NCBI GenBank assembly: GCA_029378245.1
Contig: JARKIF010000044.1
Location: 124,001 to 188,000 of the forward strand
DNA from: Roridomyces roridus
Lineage: Eukaryota; Basidiomycota; Agaricomycetes; Agaricales; Mycenaceae
Direction: 5' to 3'
Length of the DNA: 64,000 nt
This document shows positions 21,601-31,706 of the stretch, piece after piece. Made by a program: the position numbers and the translations under genes. Each line of letters begins with the position of its first letter. The stretch's first letter is position 1. Below the pieces are notes generated by a model. The model made no database searches, had not been told where the DNA came from, and was given only the letters and a program-made list of their open reading frames with translations.

Positions 21601-22765
21601 AATCTACATGCAACAGCCCGAGTTTTATCACGACGGTACTACCCTCGTCTGCCGCCTGCACAAGGCTATCTACGGACTCAAACAGTCCGGCCGTGTCTGG
21701 AATATCGAACTCAACAAGGCTTTTCTTTCCAAAGGCTATGTTCGACTGCTGTCCGACCAATGCGTCTACATCAAACGCGACGGTGATAATATCACCATCG
21801 TCGCTGTACACGTTGACGACATGACGATTCTCGCATCCAACCCCGCTCTGATGGAGGCTGCCGAGAACGAAATCGCCTCGATGTTTTCCGTCAAGAAACT
21901 CGGCCAGATACGCCAGCTTCTCGGCATGGAAATCACTCGCGAGCCGTCTGGTTCTATTCTGATTACTCAGAGCCAGTACGTCGCCAAAATTCTGGAACGT
22001 TTCCAGATGGACCACGCCAATCCTGTCTCTACTCCCATGGATCCGCACGTCAAACTGGTCAAACTTCCGGAGGACGAGCATCACCCCGATGTCAAACGCG
22101 TGTATCAGCACATGGTTGGTTCTCTCATGTACGCCGCCATTACTACTCGCCCGGACATTTCCTTCGCCGTCCAAACCCTTTCCCAATTCAACCTGAACCC
22201 CGGTCCTGTTCACCTGACCGCCGTCAAACGTGTGTTTCGCTACCTACGCGGCACGATTGATCTTGGTATCAAGTACCGTCCCGGTTCAACTGCCGACATC
22301 GAATTATTCTCCGATGCCGACTGGGCTAATTCTCCCGACGACCGCCGCTCCGTCACTGGCTACATCTCCTTGCTTTCAGGGGGAGTCGTGACTTGGAACT
22401 CGAAGAAACAGCCCACCGCCGCCCTTTCGAGCATGGAGGCTGAATACATGGCTCTCGCTTCAGCCGTGCGCGAGACTCTTTGGCTCCGCACCATCCTCAC
22501 CGAACTTGACTTTGCTCCTGTTCATCCCACGCACATTTCAGTCGACAATCACGCCGCCATCTCGTTCGCACACAACTCCGGCTTTCACGCGCGTTCAAAA
22601 CATATCGACGTCCGCCACCATTTCATCAGGGAGAAGATCACTTCTAGCGAAGTATCAGTCTCGTACTGCCCCACTGCTGAAAACATCGCCGACATGTTTA
22701 CCAAAGCTCTCGACAAGAGCAAGCACGAATACCTCGTCCCTAAACTCGGCATGGATCGTGCTTGA
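18602..22765 (+). CDS. Copia gag-pol polyprotein, 1387 aa
   Basis: One open frame with no frameshift between gag and pol. In order: gag region; zinc knuckle CYGCGRVGHMIGDC (~240); aspartic protease LADSGTTKHIL (~308); pre-integrase histidines (WHRILGHIS); integrase core with FTDVWGP and HCDNAGEY plus a downstream Glu; RT from KWVFRTKRDEQG with VHVDDMTILA as the catalytic box (YVDD-type, first residue changed to His); and RNase H (DADWANSPDDRRSVTGY ... SSMEAEYMALA). The stop overlaps the polypurine tract. All catalytic motifs are present, so the element may be autonomous. Confidence 0.95.
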   Translation: MSDATSSAYRIQHLLGEDNYATWSIKITDILTDQGLIDYVDGTKPKPVHTTDADGKVVDPNGAVAAAITIWEKKDRQALSQIRLRVADDPLVYITNAASSSAAWNTLANTYQPKGVIAVVLLRRQLFRIQCEEGTGVEEHIRTLTNLRTQLASQKSALSESEFSITLLTSLPDSWDTFISGIDTTSLDDSSKIVARVLEQERRRKAKPLSDEVALPARQQRKPKFAKFNSNATCYGCGRVGHMIGDCRDTQSGKTFTKADKERNARKSKARYENKNHSAHVAEDVQDYTFMARSSAEPALVPGCWLADSGTTKHILKNKDFFDAYTATPNKSVVGFGSTPCLGTGTAAIASHVKNSTYEIALKNALHVPDSPYNLISIGLMAEAGFTINFKKNFMHVLDPRGREIMRGIKSGNLYIIKITRSVKRQTVSVGSAFPATPPAVPPAAPPVVPAVPASTASDPPLSSSPTPPVALATIPTHSWDKWHRILGHISPASVKMLKNHSMVEGMNVDPSSKTSTQCLACIKAKSHVQPFPPVATREYTEIGEMTFTDVWGPSRIKGINGQRYYISFTDAAKRRCIIAFMKARTEVLEKMQNYEAYILTQTGKVLKAVHCDNAGEYLSPEARKWFASKGIKLELTAAYSPPSNGVAERLNRTLLEHARAMLAARNLPLYLWPEAIAYATFLKNRSPTRALGNSITPDEAFWGKKPDFSSLQEFGLPCEVLVQDKSNAKVSVKTKGCIFIGLSDESTAWRYYNTETRKIGTSRNIAFIEDGINSASIPPPQLQGETDTSILDQEAPAPRVETAQVEQTTAPSTPDESTVPAPTLTPPPATTPRTKAPRDISSDITEDNIIQGTRTRRTAPPAAAFVATDPIANDPLTVSEAQSRPDWLDWKKAMDEEMAQLGALGTFTLAPLPKDRTAVACKWVFRTKRDEQGIIVRYKARLVAKGFSQIPGVDFDETFAPVVRLETIRLLLALAARYNLDIHVVDVIGAYLNGKLNEEIYMQQPEFYHDGTTLVCRLHKAIYGLKQSGRVWNIELNKAFLSKGYVRLLSDQCVYIKRDGDNITIVAVHVDDMTILASNPALMEAAENEIASMFSVKKLGQIRQLLGMEITREPSGSILITQSQYVAKILERFQMDHANPVSTPMDPHVKLVKLPEDEHHPDVKRVYQHMVGSLMYAAITTRPDISFAVQTLSQFNLNPGPVHLTAVKRVFRYLRGTIDLGIKYRPGSTADIELFSDADWANSPDDRRSVTGYISLLSGGVVTWNSKKQPTAALSSMEAEYMALASAVRETLWLRTILTELDFAPVHPTHISVDNHAAISFAHNSGFHARSKHIDVRHHFIREKITSSEVSVSYCPTAENIADMFTKALDKSKHEYLVPKLGMDRA

Positions 22766-22772
22766 GGGGGAG
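22764..22772 (+). other. Polypurine tract
   Basis: GAGGGGGAG immediately before the 3' LTR, the usual plus-strand primer site; it overlaps the polyprotein stop codon. Confidence 0.8.
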
Positions 22773-23095
22773 TGTTGAATTTCTGGGCCTAGACTCCATC
22801 TAGACTCAACCTGGAGTCACGCCCGATTGAACGGACCTCCAATGTGTTTCACTCCATTCAACCTTTTATCCTAACCTTTTATCCAACCATACCTCACATG
22901 GTATTGTTTCCACTCTTGCTTATTCACCAACCCTCTAGAGTCCTCATTGGCTAGACACCGCATGGACGGACTCCGCTCCCACATGTAACCTCCGTGCCTG
23001 TTTCAACCACTACAGTATATAAGGTAGTCTACCCTCTGCTGTATTCTATTATCATCTTCAATACATCCTTCCCTCTTCCCTCTTCTCTCACAATA
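22773..23095 (+). repeat. Copia 3' LTR (323 bp)
   Basis: Same length as the 5' LTR with one visible substitution. It is followed by CCTTT and the remainder of the SDR last exon. Confidence 0.93.
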
Positions 23096-23450
23096 CCTTT
23101 GCATGCCGTGCGCCACTTTGTGCAGGATGGCTCATACATACGCGGCGACCCGCGTAAAGCCGTCGAGGCCATCTTCCGCTTCTCAAAGTTGGAATCGCCG
23201 CCGCTGCGCTGGGTGGTGGGGAAGGACTCGGGGATCAGGGCAAAGGCCAAATTGGAGAAAATGGTCGCCGAGTTGGACGAATTTGCGAGCTGGTCAGAGG
23301 ATTTGGATCTCACGACTTGATGGATTCGTGTGTCTCAATTCGGCAGATTTGGGCCAAGGTGTTGTGCGACAAGAGAGTTGAGAGAGTGTATGTAAAATAT
23401 CGAACTATCAGCCGTGACATCAAGCTTTGATCGATTGATTTGATCAACTC

Positions 23451-24716
23451 TTGCCATCTCCCACCATATCCTCCGAGAGAGACCTCCGTCAGCGCATAGA
23501 GGAGCTTTCCCAAACCATAACGGAGCACGAACAGAAGCTCGCGCAAACGATTGCGCAGCACAAGCAAATCGTTCGGGATCTCCAAGAACAGATTCGCGCA
23601 ACCAACAGTGATTTGAACGACCTCTGCGACCCAATGGCCCGGATGCCACTCGAGATTTGTTCGGAAATTTTCACCCGCTGCCTCCCCCCGACACCTGATA
23701 TGCGAGCGGCGCTGAGGCCTTCGCACGTCTGTCGTAGACATATGGAACGACATCGCGCTTGCTACCCCTTCGCTGTGGACCGCCATAACGGACAGGAGCG
23801 CCTCATTCAGCGCATACCCGGCGCTTCTTGAAATGTGGCTCAACCGGGGAAAGAATTCACCGTTAACAATGTCACTTTATCGACAACTGGACACCCACCT
23901 TGTCGAGGCCCTGGAGAAGCACGCTCATAGGGTCCAGAATTGGCACATGCTGGGCGGATCTGTTCCGTTAGATCATATTCCCTATCTCTTCGCAGGATTG
24001 ACATTCGTGACAATCCAGATTGGGTATAGCTGTAGCGTGGCCGAGATTTTCGGGGTCTTGCGCGGTGCTCTGAACCTCGTGGAATTGAACCTAGTCGGGA
24101 TTGAATACTTCAGCGACGATTTTCTACGCGAGACAGGCCCCCTAATTCATCGGTCCCTCCAGCGCCTGTATATGGGACGGTTAGGAGAGTCACCGTATTG
24201 TGCAAGAATTTTACGGCACCTCACTACGCCTGCCCTCCAATGTCTCAGCATGGTCGACTTGGAGATGATATTACCCGGAGCGGAGTTACTCGAATTCTTC
24301 AACCGATCTTCCCCACCGCTGCAATCCTTGGAGATAATTGCTTGCGGCAGGGATGTCCGTGACACGATTGCCTGCTTGAAGCTGCTTGCCCCCTCACACG
24401 GCTTATAATCGTGTTTAATCCGATTTGTCGAGAGCCCGACGCCTTTCTCGAAGAGCTGGCTGCTGTCCCCGACGCTCTTCCGGCTATCCAGGATTTCCAA
24501 ATTCATGCAGATATGGCTCGCACGACTGGCTACCAGCACCTTCTCACCATACTCAAAGATCGACGGGCGTCCCTCGCGTCTTTTTGGCTACAAAAAAAGG
24601 AAGACAATGCGCCGCTCGAGGGAGAAATGGTGGTTGCGTTCCGGGAGCTCGCAGATGACGGGATGAAAATCTTGATCAAAAAACAAGACATTATCATTTG
24701 GGATGGTTCTTCATAA
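23451..24716 (+). pseudogene. F-box family pseudogene (paralogue 3)
   Basis: The layout is coiled coil (LRQRIEELSQTITEHEQKL), F-box (MARMPLEICSEIFTRCLPPTP) and LRR-like body, as in the gene at 12985. It is broken in several places. The expected start codon reads ATA (CCACCATATCC). An insertion after the CHVCRR-like segment near 23725 shifts frame; the paralogues have CGT AGC TGG here. A one-base loss near 24390 ends the second segment early at a stop. The third segment (24411-24716) carries the expected C-terminal part. Each segment aligns to the intact paralogues, which supports decay rather than introns. Confidence 0.78.
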
Positions 24717-24870
24717 TGCTGCCCGGACACCGAGGTGAATCGTTTCGTTTGTTGGCGTGAAATCCATACTCAAAGTTACCAGATGGCCTTAGCTACTAGC
24801 TACGTTGTATTATGTCTTGCGATTGGCTTCCATTGCAGCTTCGAAACACTCTTGGTACATACTAGATTGA

Positions 24871-25665
24871 TTACAGCTTCGTCTTGAACCCCAAGGGGCA
24901 CTGAGCCTGAGACGGCCCCATCTGGCGGAACATGTCCACTGGATCATACCAAGTCTCCACCTTTTGAAGCTGCAGCTTGTCGTTGACGACAGCGACAGTG
25001 ACACCCTGAATTTCAAGCACCTTTCCATGCGCCTTGATATTGACTCGCTCCCCCTTTCTGTTCGAGAATGTGAGATTAGTATCGGCGACGTCTGGAATCA
25101 ATCAAACAACTTGCTCATTGAAACCCTCGTAATCATTCTTCATCTCCCCCCAGTGGCGCCACCGGAACGCCACCTGCGGCGGTCCACTGTACACTTCGAG
25201 CACCTCCCACGCAAAGGTGGGCATCATGCTCTTGAACGTAATGTGGCTCGACGCGAAATCCGAGTGTTCAGGGCTGTAGTATGCGTTGGGCGCGATGACA
25301 GCGTTGTACGTGCCGACTTTGAGCATATATTCACCCGAGGTCGCAGGCCCGCCGTTGACGGCGAAAGTGTACTTGTCCTGGTCGATCGTGCGCCATTCGC
25401 TGAGGTTCATCTTGTAGGATGCCTCGATCTCCCAGTTCTTGACCAGGTTTTCGACAATTGATATCAAGCTTCCGGGCTCGTGGTTCATCTTTTTCGCTAC
25501 GAGGATATAAGCGAGAGTTCAAGGATATGGGTGCGCGGACATACTTCTTTCGTAGTCAGCGCGGGTGCGTTCGTAGTCGGGCACTCGGTTGTGCCTCCAT
25601 TTTGCCTTGTCTTTCAGCACTGCGTTGGGATCGAGGACGTAGTCGGGAAGAGACGGGGTGGACAT
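24871..25665 (-). CDS. Pathogen-related-protein-like (PRP/SnoaL-like) protein, ~229 aa
   Basis: Three exons on the minus strand: 25545-25665, 25115-25496, 24871-25057. It begins MSTPSLPDYVLDPNAVLKDK and contains KNWEIEASYKMNLSEWRTID, ASSHITFKSMMPTFAWEVLE and VAFRWRHWGEM, then KGERVNIKAHGKVLEIQG and a Tyr-Asp ending. This resembles the barley pathogen-related protein type found widely in fungi, whose fold is NTF2/SnoaL-like; molecular function is unknown. The second intron must use a GC donor (AATGA then GCAAGT) to give the continuous GFNEKGERV; the GT alternative gives a stop. A dead paralogue follows at 26237-27172. Confidence 0.75.
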
Positions 25666-26236
25666 GGCGCGGGGTAAGTATGGTCCATTCCCAGCTGTCG
25701 AGTTTTTGAACGGTTGAATTACGAAATCCGTCGCCGTTCCTACCTAGTACCTTATTCTGGTCCGACAGCAAGGCACGAGCCACAAACAGATGCGAATAGA
25801 CGGCCAGCTTGTAATAAGTAGCCTGGCAAGGTCCACCCAAGAATTTCGGATGCCAATCGCACCCGCCCACGGTGGGAATAGGAGCAATGCCTTGGTGAAT
25901 TCGCCACCGGATTCGGAGAGAACCAAGAAAATTAAATCCGATTTGAGGGACTGGATAGGCAAAGGGTATCGCCAAGGGTCCAAGAGGCTGTCGATATTCT
26001 TCGGCATAATATGGTCGCGCTATCACAGCTGGACCCGGGTGCCTAAAGTTGCTTTGTTGACATGCGTAGCGTATACCGCCGCCACCCCCTTGACCCCGCC
26101 CGGTAAGCTTCACAGGAGGATCCTGATGCCATGCTCGAAATAAAGAGAAGTCTTAAAGCACAGAGAAAACATTGATCGGACCGATTTAAAAAAAGCAGCG
26201 AAGTCGACCAAAGCTCGAAGGAAATAAAGTTTGAGA
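25666..26236. other. Interval between the two PRP-like copies
   Basis: 571 bp without a supported gene. A minus-strand open stretch (25690-26113) reads CDWHPKFLGGPCQATYYKL, but I cannot place it in a family and it overlaps the likely promoter of the PRP-like gene. Confidence 0.4.
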
Positions 26237-27172
26237 TTACAGTCCGAGAGAGCTATAGCAAGCGAGGTGGTGGTTTGGGTTCAAGATGTGATTGATTTTG
26301 AACCCCATCGGGCACTGAGCGGAAACTCCCTCCACAGATCCCATCTGGCGAAACATCTCCAACGGATCATACCAAGTCTCGATCTTTTGAAGCTGCAGCT
26401 GGTCGTTAACGACGGCGACAGTGACTCCTTCGATCTCCAGGACCCGTCCATGGGCTTTAATATTGACTCGCTCCCCCTTTCTGTGACACTCAAGTCAGTA
26501 CGTCGACGCTCGGAGTATGAAAAGCGGGTACTCGCTCATTGAAGCCATCATAGCCATTCTTCATCTCACCCCAATGGCGCTAGCGAACCGCCACCTGAGG
26601 TGGGGGCACTGTACACCTCGATCACCTCCCACGCAAAAGTGGGGATCATGGTCTTGAACGTGATGTGGCTCGAAGCGAAATCCGAGTGCTCGGGACTGTA
26701 ACATGCATTCGCCGGATTCACGGCGTTGTATGTGCCGACCTTGAGCGCTTGAGCATTTATGCGCCCGAGGTCGGGGTCCCGCCGTTGACTGCGAAGATGT
26801 ACTACCTGTCCTGGTCGATCGTGCGCCATTCTTTCAGGTCCATCTTGTAGGAAGCTTCAATTTCCCAGTTCTTGACGAGATTCTCGACTATGGATATTAA
26901 GCTTCCGGGTTCGTGGCTCATGGTTTTTGCTGTAAAGTCCCATGAGCACGTTGTCCGCAGTAGGCGCCGTGTCGGTGTTTACTTCTTTCAAAATAGGCGC
27001 GAGCACGTTCGTAGTCGGGTACTCTTTTGTGCCTCCACCTCGCTGAGACGTCCTTCAACACAGCGTTCGGGTCGAGGACGTAATCTGGGGGAGTGGCCAG
27101 ACCTAGGTTCTGGACTGATATCTCTCCTCGTTGCCAGGAATTGGACTCGAGATCTTGCTCTTTTCTGTCCAT
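26237..27172 (-). pseudogene. PRP/SnoaL-like pseudogene (paralogue of 24871-25665)
   Basis: All three exons of the neighbour can be traced (PPDYVLDPNAVLKDV ... ; HEPGSLISIVENLVKNWEIE ... ; KGERVNIKAHGRVLEIEG), including the GC-type donor before KGERV. Exon 2 is dead. There is a TAG where the neighbour has the codon after IDQDK, a TAA near the SGEYMLK equivalent with a small local duplication, and the Trp of FRWRHWGEM is TAG. The N-terminus is also altered. It is a tandem duplicate that has decayed. Confidence 0.8.
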
Positions 27173-28261
27173 GGCGGGGTTTTATTTTCGCATAAAACTT
27201 CAACGGAGCAGCGACCAAACATTATCATATTCCCCATGTCCATTCCTACTCCCACGGAGCGCTCGGTTCATGTTCGGGCAAGGCGGGGTCGCTCGATCAT
27301 GGGCTATTGACAGATACTTGAGAATATTCAGGTTCAGCGATGTGGCATCGTGGAGGGTGGCCATATTTGAATTAGAGACCAGTTAGTTCTCATCGTTCGC
27401 AGGGTCAAGTGAATTTGAGCCCGTCTTGCCCAAAAAGAGTTGAGATACGAGGAGCACGGATCGGTGTGAAAACGGGGTGCGTATGTGTTGGCGTCTTCTG
27501 GATAACAGCGAAGGTATTCTGATCCAAAAAGGCGAATGTCCGAGATAGGCCATGCCCCTGTTACCCGTTCGACGGAGCGCGCGGACAGAAACCCCGCGTG
27601 CAGATCTTGATTCTCGTGTGCCAACTCGATAGATCTTCGACGCTGTTTAGATTGATAGTAATGGAAGAGCTGCAACTCGAGGAAGTGGGAGCCCCAGCTA
27701 TACATATGCGTCCCGATAGCATGTAGCAGGATGAATTGAGAGCCGCCGTCAGAGATGAGGCTGCCTTGGGTTCCCGCCGGACGAAGGTCGAACCGCTAGG
27801 TCTTCCTGCCGGAAATCCCTTGTGTGTGGGTACGGCCAGAGATAAACCAGAGACGCATGTGCGAGGTCCAAGATTGTCTTGAGTATCGAAGCCTGAAGCC
27901 AACGCCGATCAAAGCCGCTGAGAAGCCGCATTAAATCACATCCCCCTTGTGTCGGTATAGGGAGACCGTTTCTCGGGGTACGGCAGATATTGAAAGATAA
28001 ACCACAGACGCATGTGCGTCGTGCGAGGTCCAAGATTGTCTTGAATGTCGAAGCCTGAATTACCATGGGAACTGGGACTGAGATTCTCGGCGGGGTATGG
28101 GAGAGAAGATAATTCTGCCGAGATTTGGTCGCGGTCAGCCCTACGTTGAGCTCAAGACAGAGGAGACTCGATGGAGGTCCAGAACAAAATGTGATCGGTA
28201 TGATTCAGAGCGCTGATCGCCATGGCGCAGCACCATCGCCTCTTTCGAACAACCGTCATCC
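27173..28261. other. Gene-poor interval with direct repeats
   Basis: About 1.1 kb between the PRP pseudogene and gelsolin. Minus-strand open stretches (for example HLHAGFLSARSVERV near 27600) are unplaced. It contains a ~60-bp direct repeat, listed separately. No transposon ends recognised. Confidence 0.45.
27841..28059. repeat. ~60-bp imperfect direct repeat pair
   Basis: Copies at 27841-27897 and 27996-28059 share GATAAACCASAGACGCATGT and AGGTCCAAGATTGTCTTGA, then CGAAGCCTGAA. The second copy has a 7-bp internal duplication (GTGCGTCGTGCGAGG). Similar sequence before each copy (CCCTTGTGT ... TACGGC) suggests a repeat unit of about 155 bp. Confidence 0.75.
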
Positions 28262-29608
28262 ATGGCCCACCTCACCAAACCCACCGTCTATGATATCAAG
28301 GACTCGAACATCGCGCTGTTGGGCTCTGACGTCGGTCATGCATCTCCTGGTTTGAGACCTTGCTGAGTTGCGACGGTCCAGCTCGAGAAACACGTCCGCG
28401 AAGCTGCAGGAGACAAGGAAAAGGCCTGGGAAGGCGCTGGGACCGCTCTTGTGGTAAAGGCATGGAGAATCGAAAAGTTTACCGTGGTCGAATGGCCGAA
28501 GGAGAAGCTGGGCTCCTTTTATGACGGAGACTCGTACATCGTCCTCAATGTGCGTCTTGGTTTGGGCCATATTGTCGTGCTGAACATCTCACTCGTTGCA
28601 GACATACAAGAAGACGCCGGATGCGGAGAGTTTCTCCTACGATCTCCACTTCTGGCTGGGAGAGAACACGAGCCAGGATGAAGCTGGTACTGCTGCATAC
28701 AAGACCGTCGAATTGGACGATCGTAGGTCGTTTCCCAGACTTCTTATGCACACTTATCGTCTGTAGATCTGCATGGCGTGCCCATTCAATACCGCGAAGT
28801 CCAAGGGTCTGAATCCGAGCGGTTCCTGTCCCACTTCCCCCACTTCGTTTGTCTGCACGGAGGAGTCGCAACAGGCTTCCACCACGTAACCGAACCTCCT
28901 GCGCTCAACCTCCACAAGCTCTACCGAATCAAAACCTCCAAGCACGGCAGCAAAACAACACTCGTCGTTCGCGAGGTCCCTGCAGTTGCAGCAAGCATTG
29001 TGGAGGGCGATGTGTACATTCTCGACAAGGGCACGCACGTCTGGCAGTACAATACCAAGACTAGCGTTGGAAAGGAGAAATTCCAAGCTGCCGAATTCGC
29101 GCAGACTCTTGTCGAGCCGCGTAAAGGACAGTGCGATATTGAAGTATTTGGTGCGTATTCTGTGCTATTTTCTTCACCATCTCATGCTGTTGCAGACGAA
29201 GGCGTTTCTGGTGGAGGAATGTTCCTCGCCGCATTTGGAGAGGGCACGCAAGTCTCCCCGCCTCGTGCTCATGCCACCTCATCGACGCCCCCGACGCTGT
29301 TCCGTCTCTCGGACGCCTCTGGTCAAGTCACGTTTGAAAGCGTCGAGCCCGTCTCCCACAGCTCGCTCAACTCGGCTGACGCGTTCCTCCTCGACAACTC
29401 GTTCGACCACGCGCACCCCGCGATCTACGTGTGGCTGGGCAGTGCTGCGTCGTTGACGGAGCAGAGGCTTGCACCGCAGTACGCGCAACGGTATTTGCAT
29501 GAGAAGCATGCCTCAGACGATGGCCGTGTGCATGGTGTTGCCACTTCGATTGTGAAAATGCGGGAGGGCCACGAGAGCGAGGGTTTTTTGCGTGCACTGG
29601 GGGCATAA
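28262..29608 (+). CDS. Gelsolin/severin-family actin-binding protein, ~384 aa
   Basis: This protein severs or caps actin filaments in a calcium-dependent way in characterised relatives. Exons: 28262-28330, 28382-28549, 28602-28722, 28767-29150, 29196-29608, in phase. Three gelsolin repeats fit the length (severin/fragmin size). Seen in repeat 1: [34 protein letters not shown] and [20 protein letters not shown]; repeat 2: [17 protein letters not shown]; repeat 3: [20 protein letters not shown] followed by WLGS. The C-terminal [12 protein letters not shown] matches the typical repeat end. No villin headpiece is present. Confidence 0.9.
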
Positions 29609-29789
29609 TGGACTCGAGAATTAACCTATGAATATACAGTGTACTTAGATATTCGGAGATATTCAAGTTGTAGCATTGACTCGGAGATTTGCAGCCGGCG
29701 CGCGAACGTGCTCCTTCCATTTACATTTCCATGTTCGCTATGCGTTCTACTCTCTCACCGTCGAACAACGGATGCATGGCCTCTAGAGA

Positions 29790-31571
29790 ATGCTTCTGAA
29801 GCATTTCGCGATCCGTGTGGTATTACTGTGCAGTCTTGTTCAAGGCGGAGGACCACCACAGACTTCCAGCCAACCGCACAATCTCAATCTACGCCAGAAC
29901 ACTCTCGATCCATCCGCTAAATGGCTGGTGCAAAAATTCGGCGGTACCAGTGTTGGCAAGTACCCGGTCGATATTGCGAGTATCGTTGCGTATGTGCTTC
30001 CAGTATTGTGCTGCAACTGTGCTCATGAGTCTGCTCTCCAGGAGGTACATGGAGGCCGATACCAAGGTTGCTATCGTTTGTTCTGCACGATCTGGGTCCA
30101 CAAAGGCTCTTGGAACGACTAGTCTCCTGCTGCGTGCGGCATCTGAGGTCCAACGGAGGACACGGCGAGCAGACGAGGCGCCTTGGGATGAAGGGAGTGA
30201 CTCCACGGAATCCGTTTTTCACGCGACAGTGGATTTAATTCTCGAAGAGCACTTGACTGCCGCAAGGGCGTCGGTCAAAAATGCGGACATTCTTCATGAA
30301 GTGGGAGTGGAGATTTCACGAGATTGTGAGTGGCTCAAGAGTTTTTTGCGGACTTTGCAGGTGAGCAGCATTGGTCGATTTGACTCCATGGCTGAGATAT
30401 TTTACAGATTGCAGGCCAGCCTATCTCGGCTCAGGACAAGGATGTGCTTGTTGGCCTTGGAGAGCGCCTCGCTTGCAAACTCATGACTGCTGTACTGAGA
30501 GATCAAGGCATCGACGCAGAGTGCATTTCTCTCGAGAATATCATCGCGGGCAATGACGAGCCTGATGGCCCTCCGAGCAGTGGGTTCTATACCCGAATCT
30601 CACGAGCGGTCGGGGAGCGAATCAAGCAATGCGGGTCCTGTGTTCCTGTTGTTACCGGTGCGGCCAATCCTACTAGCACAGACCCACATAGTCTCACATC
30701 CGCTCGCAGGGTTCTTTGGTCCTGTACCAGGCTCATTATTGCGACACGTTGGCCGTGGATACACCGATCTACTTGCTGCACTGCTCGCAGTTGGTCTCGA
30801 CGCTAGAGAACTGCAGATCTGGAAAGAGGTCGAGGGTATCTTCACCGCTGACCCGCACAAGGTCCCCACCGCCCGCCTCATTCCTGTCATTTCCGCCGCG
30901 GATGCAGCCCAGTTGACTTACTATGGGAGTGAGGTTGTCCATCCACTTGCGATAGAGCAGGTGTGCACCATTTCCATTGACCTTTTCATCTCTGACAATC
31001 AGCCCCAGGCTGGTCGCGATATTCCAATCCGTATCAAAAACGTGCGGAACCCGGATGGCGGTGGGACGCTTATCATCTGGGACCAGGAGAACGACCTGAG
31101 CACTATCGCTGTATCGGTCAAAGAGCCAATAGTCGTGCTCACCATCACACCTCACAAGCACTCTACGCACGGTTTCCTCGCCCACATAATCACAATACTG
31201 GACCAGTGCGGCGTCGTAGTGGACTTGATGAGCTCCAACCTGTTCCATGTGCGCATCTCCATAGAAGACAGTTTGGAGGAGAGTTCTTTCGACGCGCTCT
31301 TGGGAGAGCTGCAGAGAGGCGCGACGGTACGCCTCGTTCCATTTTTTGGATACAGATGGGTGATGACAATATATAGGTCACTGTCAAGCGCGACATGGCG
31401 ATTGTCTCGTTGGCGGGCAGGCACAGGGCAGGGTGCATGCTCGTGACGCTCGCGCAGGCTGGCATTACCGTCCAGATGATCAGTCAGGATGCGAGCTTCT
31501 TGTGTGTGGTCGAAGGCCAGGATAGTTTCAGAGCGCTGAATTTGATACACGAAAAGTGTTCAGAACTTTGA
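29790..31571 (+). CDS. HOM3: Aspartate kinase, 6 exons, ~510 aa
   Basis: This enzyme phosphorylates L-aspartate, the first step toward threonine, methionine and (in bacteria) lysine. Exons: 29790-29989, 30042-30360, 30408-30657, 30710-30960, 31009-31326, 31377-31571, all in phase. Kinase motifs: KFGGTSVGKYP, VCSARSGSTKALGTTSLLL, GFFGPVPGSLLRHVGRGYTD, WKEVEGIFTADPHKVPTA and TYYGSEVVHPLAIEQ. The C-terminal ~170 residues hold two ACT-type regulatory regions (TPHKHSTHGFLAHIITILDQ; SLAGRHRAGCMLVTLAQAGI then TVQMISQDAS). The start is less sure: ATG 29790 gives a hydrophobic leader unusual for this enzyme, and another 5' exon is possible. Confidence 0.9.
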
Positions 31572-31706
31572 CTTCTCATTCGAGTCCCCTCGAGGCCCAC
31601 TGACGGTCACTCGAGGGTCCGGCTTCATCAGTGGCTGTGAAGCAAGACCCCTATCGTACTCGAGACTCCTTCTCCTTTCATCTCCTTCTCTTCACTCCAC
31701 CCAAAT

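Larger units (their letters stand above)
18137..23095 (+). mobile_element. Copia-type LTR retrotransposon, complete, 4959 bp
   Basis: Two 323-bp LTRs flank one intact 1387-codon polyprotein. I found a single mismatch between the LTRs (CCAACCTTACC versus CCAACCATACC), so the insertion is young. Target repeats are CCTTC (18132-18136) and CCTTT (23096-23100), one mismatch. The primer site follows the 5' LTR and a polypurine tract precedes the 3' LTR. The domain order protease-integrase-RT-RNase H places it in Copia (Pseudoviridae-like). Confidence 0.96.
17285..23320 (+). pseudogene. Short-chain dehydrogenase (SDR) gene, split by a Copia insertion
   Basis: This is a classical SDR (NAD(P)-dependent oxidoreductase). 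Exons: 17285-17324, 17374-17815, 17865-17872, 17924-17982, 18033-18136, continued at 23096-23320. Motifs: cofactor site TGASSGFG, FNNAGYA, catalytic SSEAG and YSASK. The YSASK lysine is encoded by an 8-nt exon (17865-17872) between two ~50-nt introns. The Copia element enters the last exon; taking out the element and one copy of the 5-bp target repeat restores a 290-aa frame ending DLDLTT. As it stands, the frame reads ten codons into the LTR and stops at 18167, losing about 75 residues. The substrate is unknown. Apart from the insertion I see no other lesion, so the break looks recent. Confidence 0.88.

Noticed and set aside
27240..28060. Minus-strand open stretches upstream of gelsolin as a gene
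   Set aside because: The frames overlap a direct repeat, no exon chain closes, and no family is recognisable.
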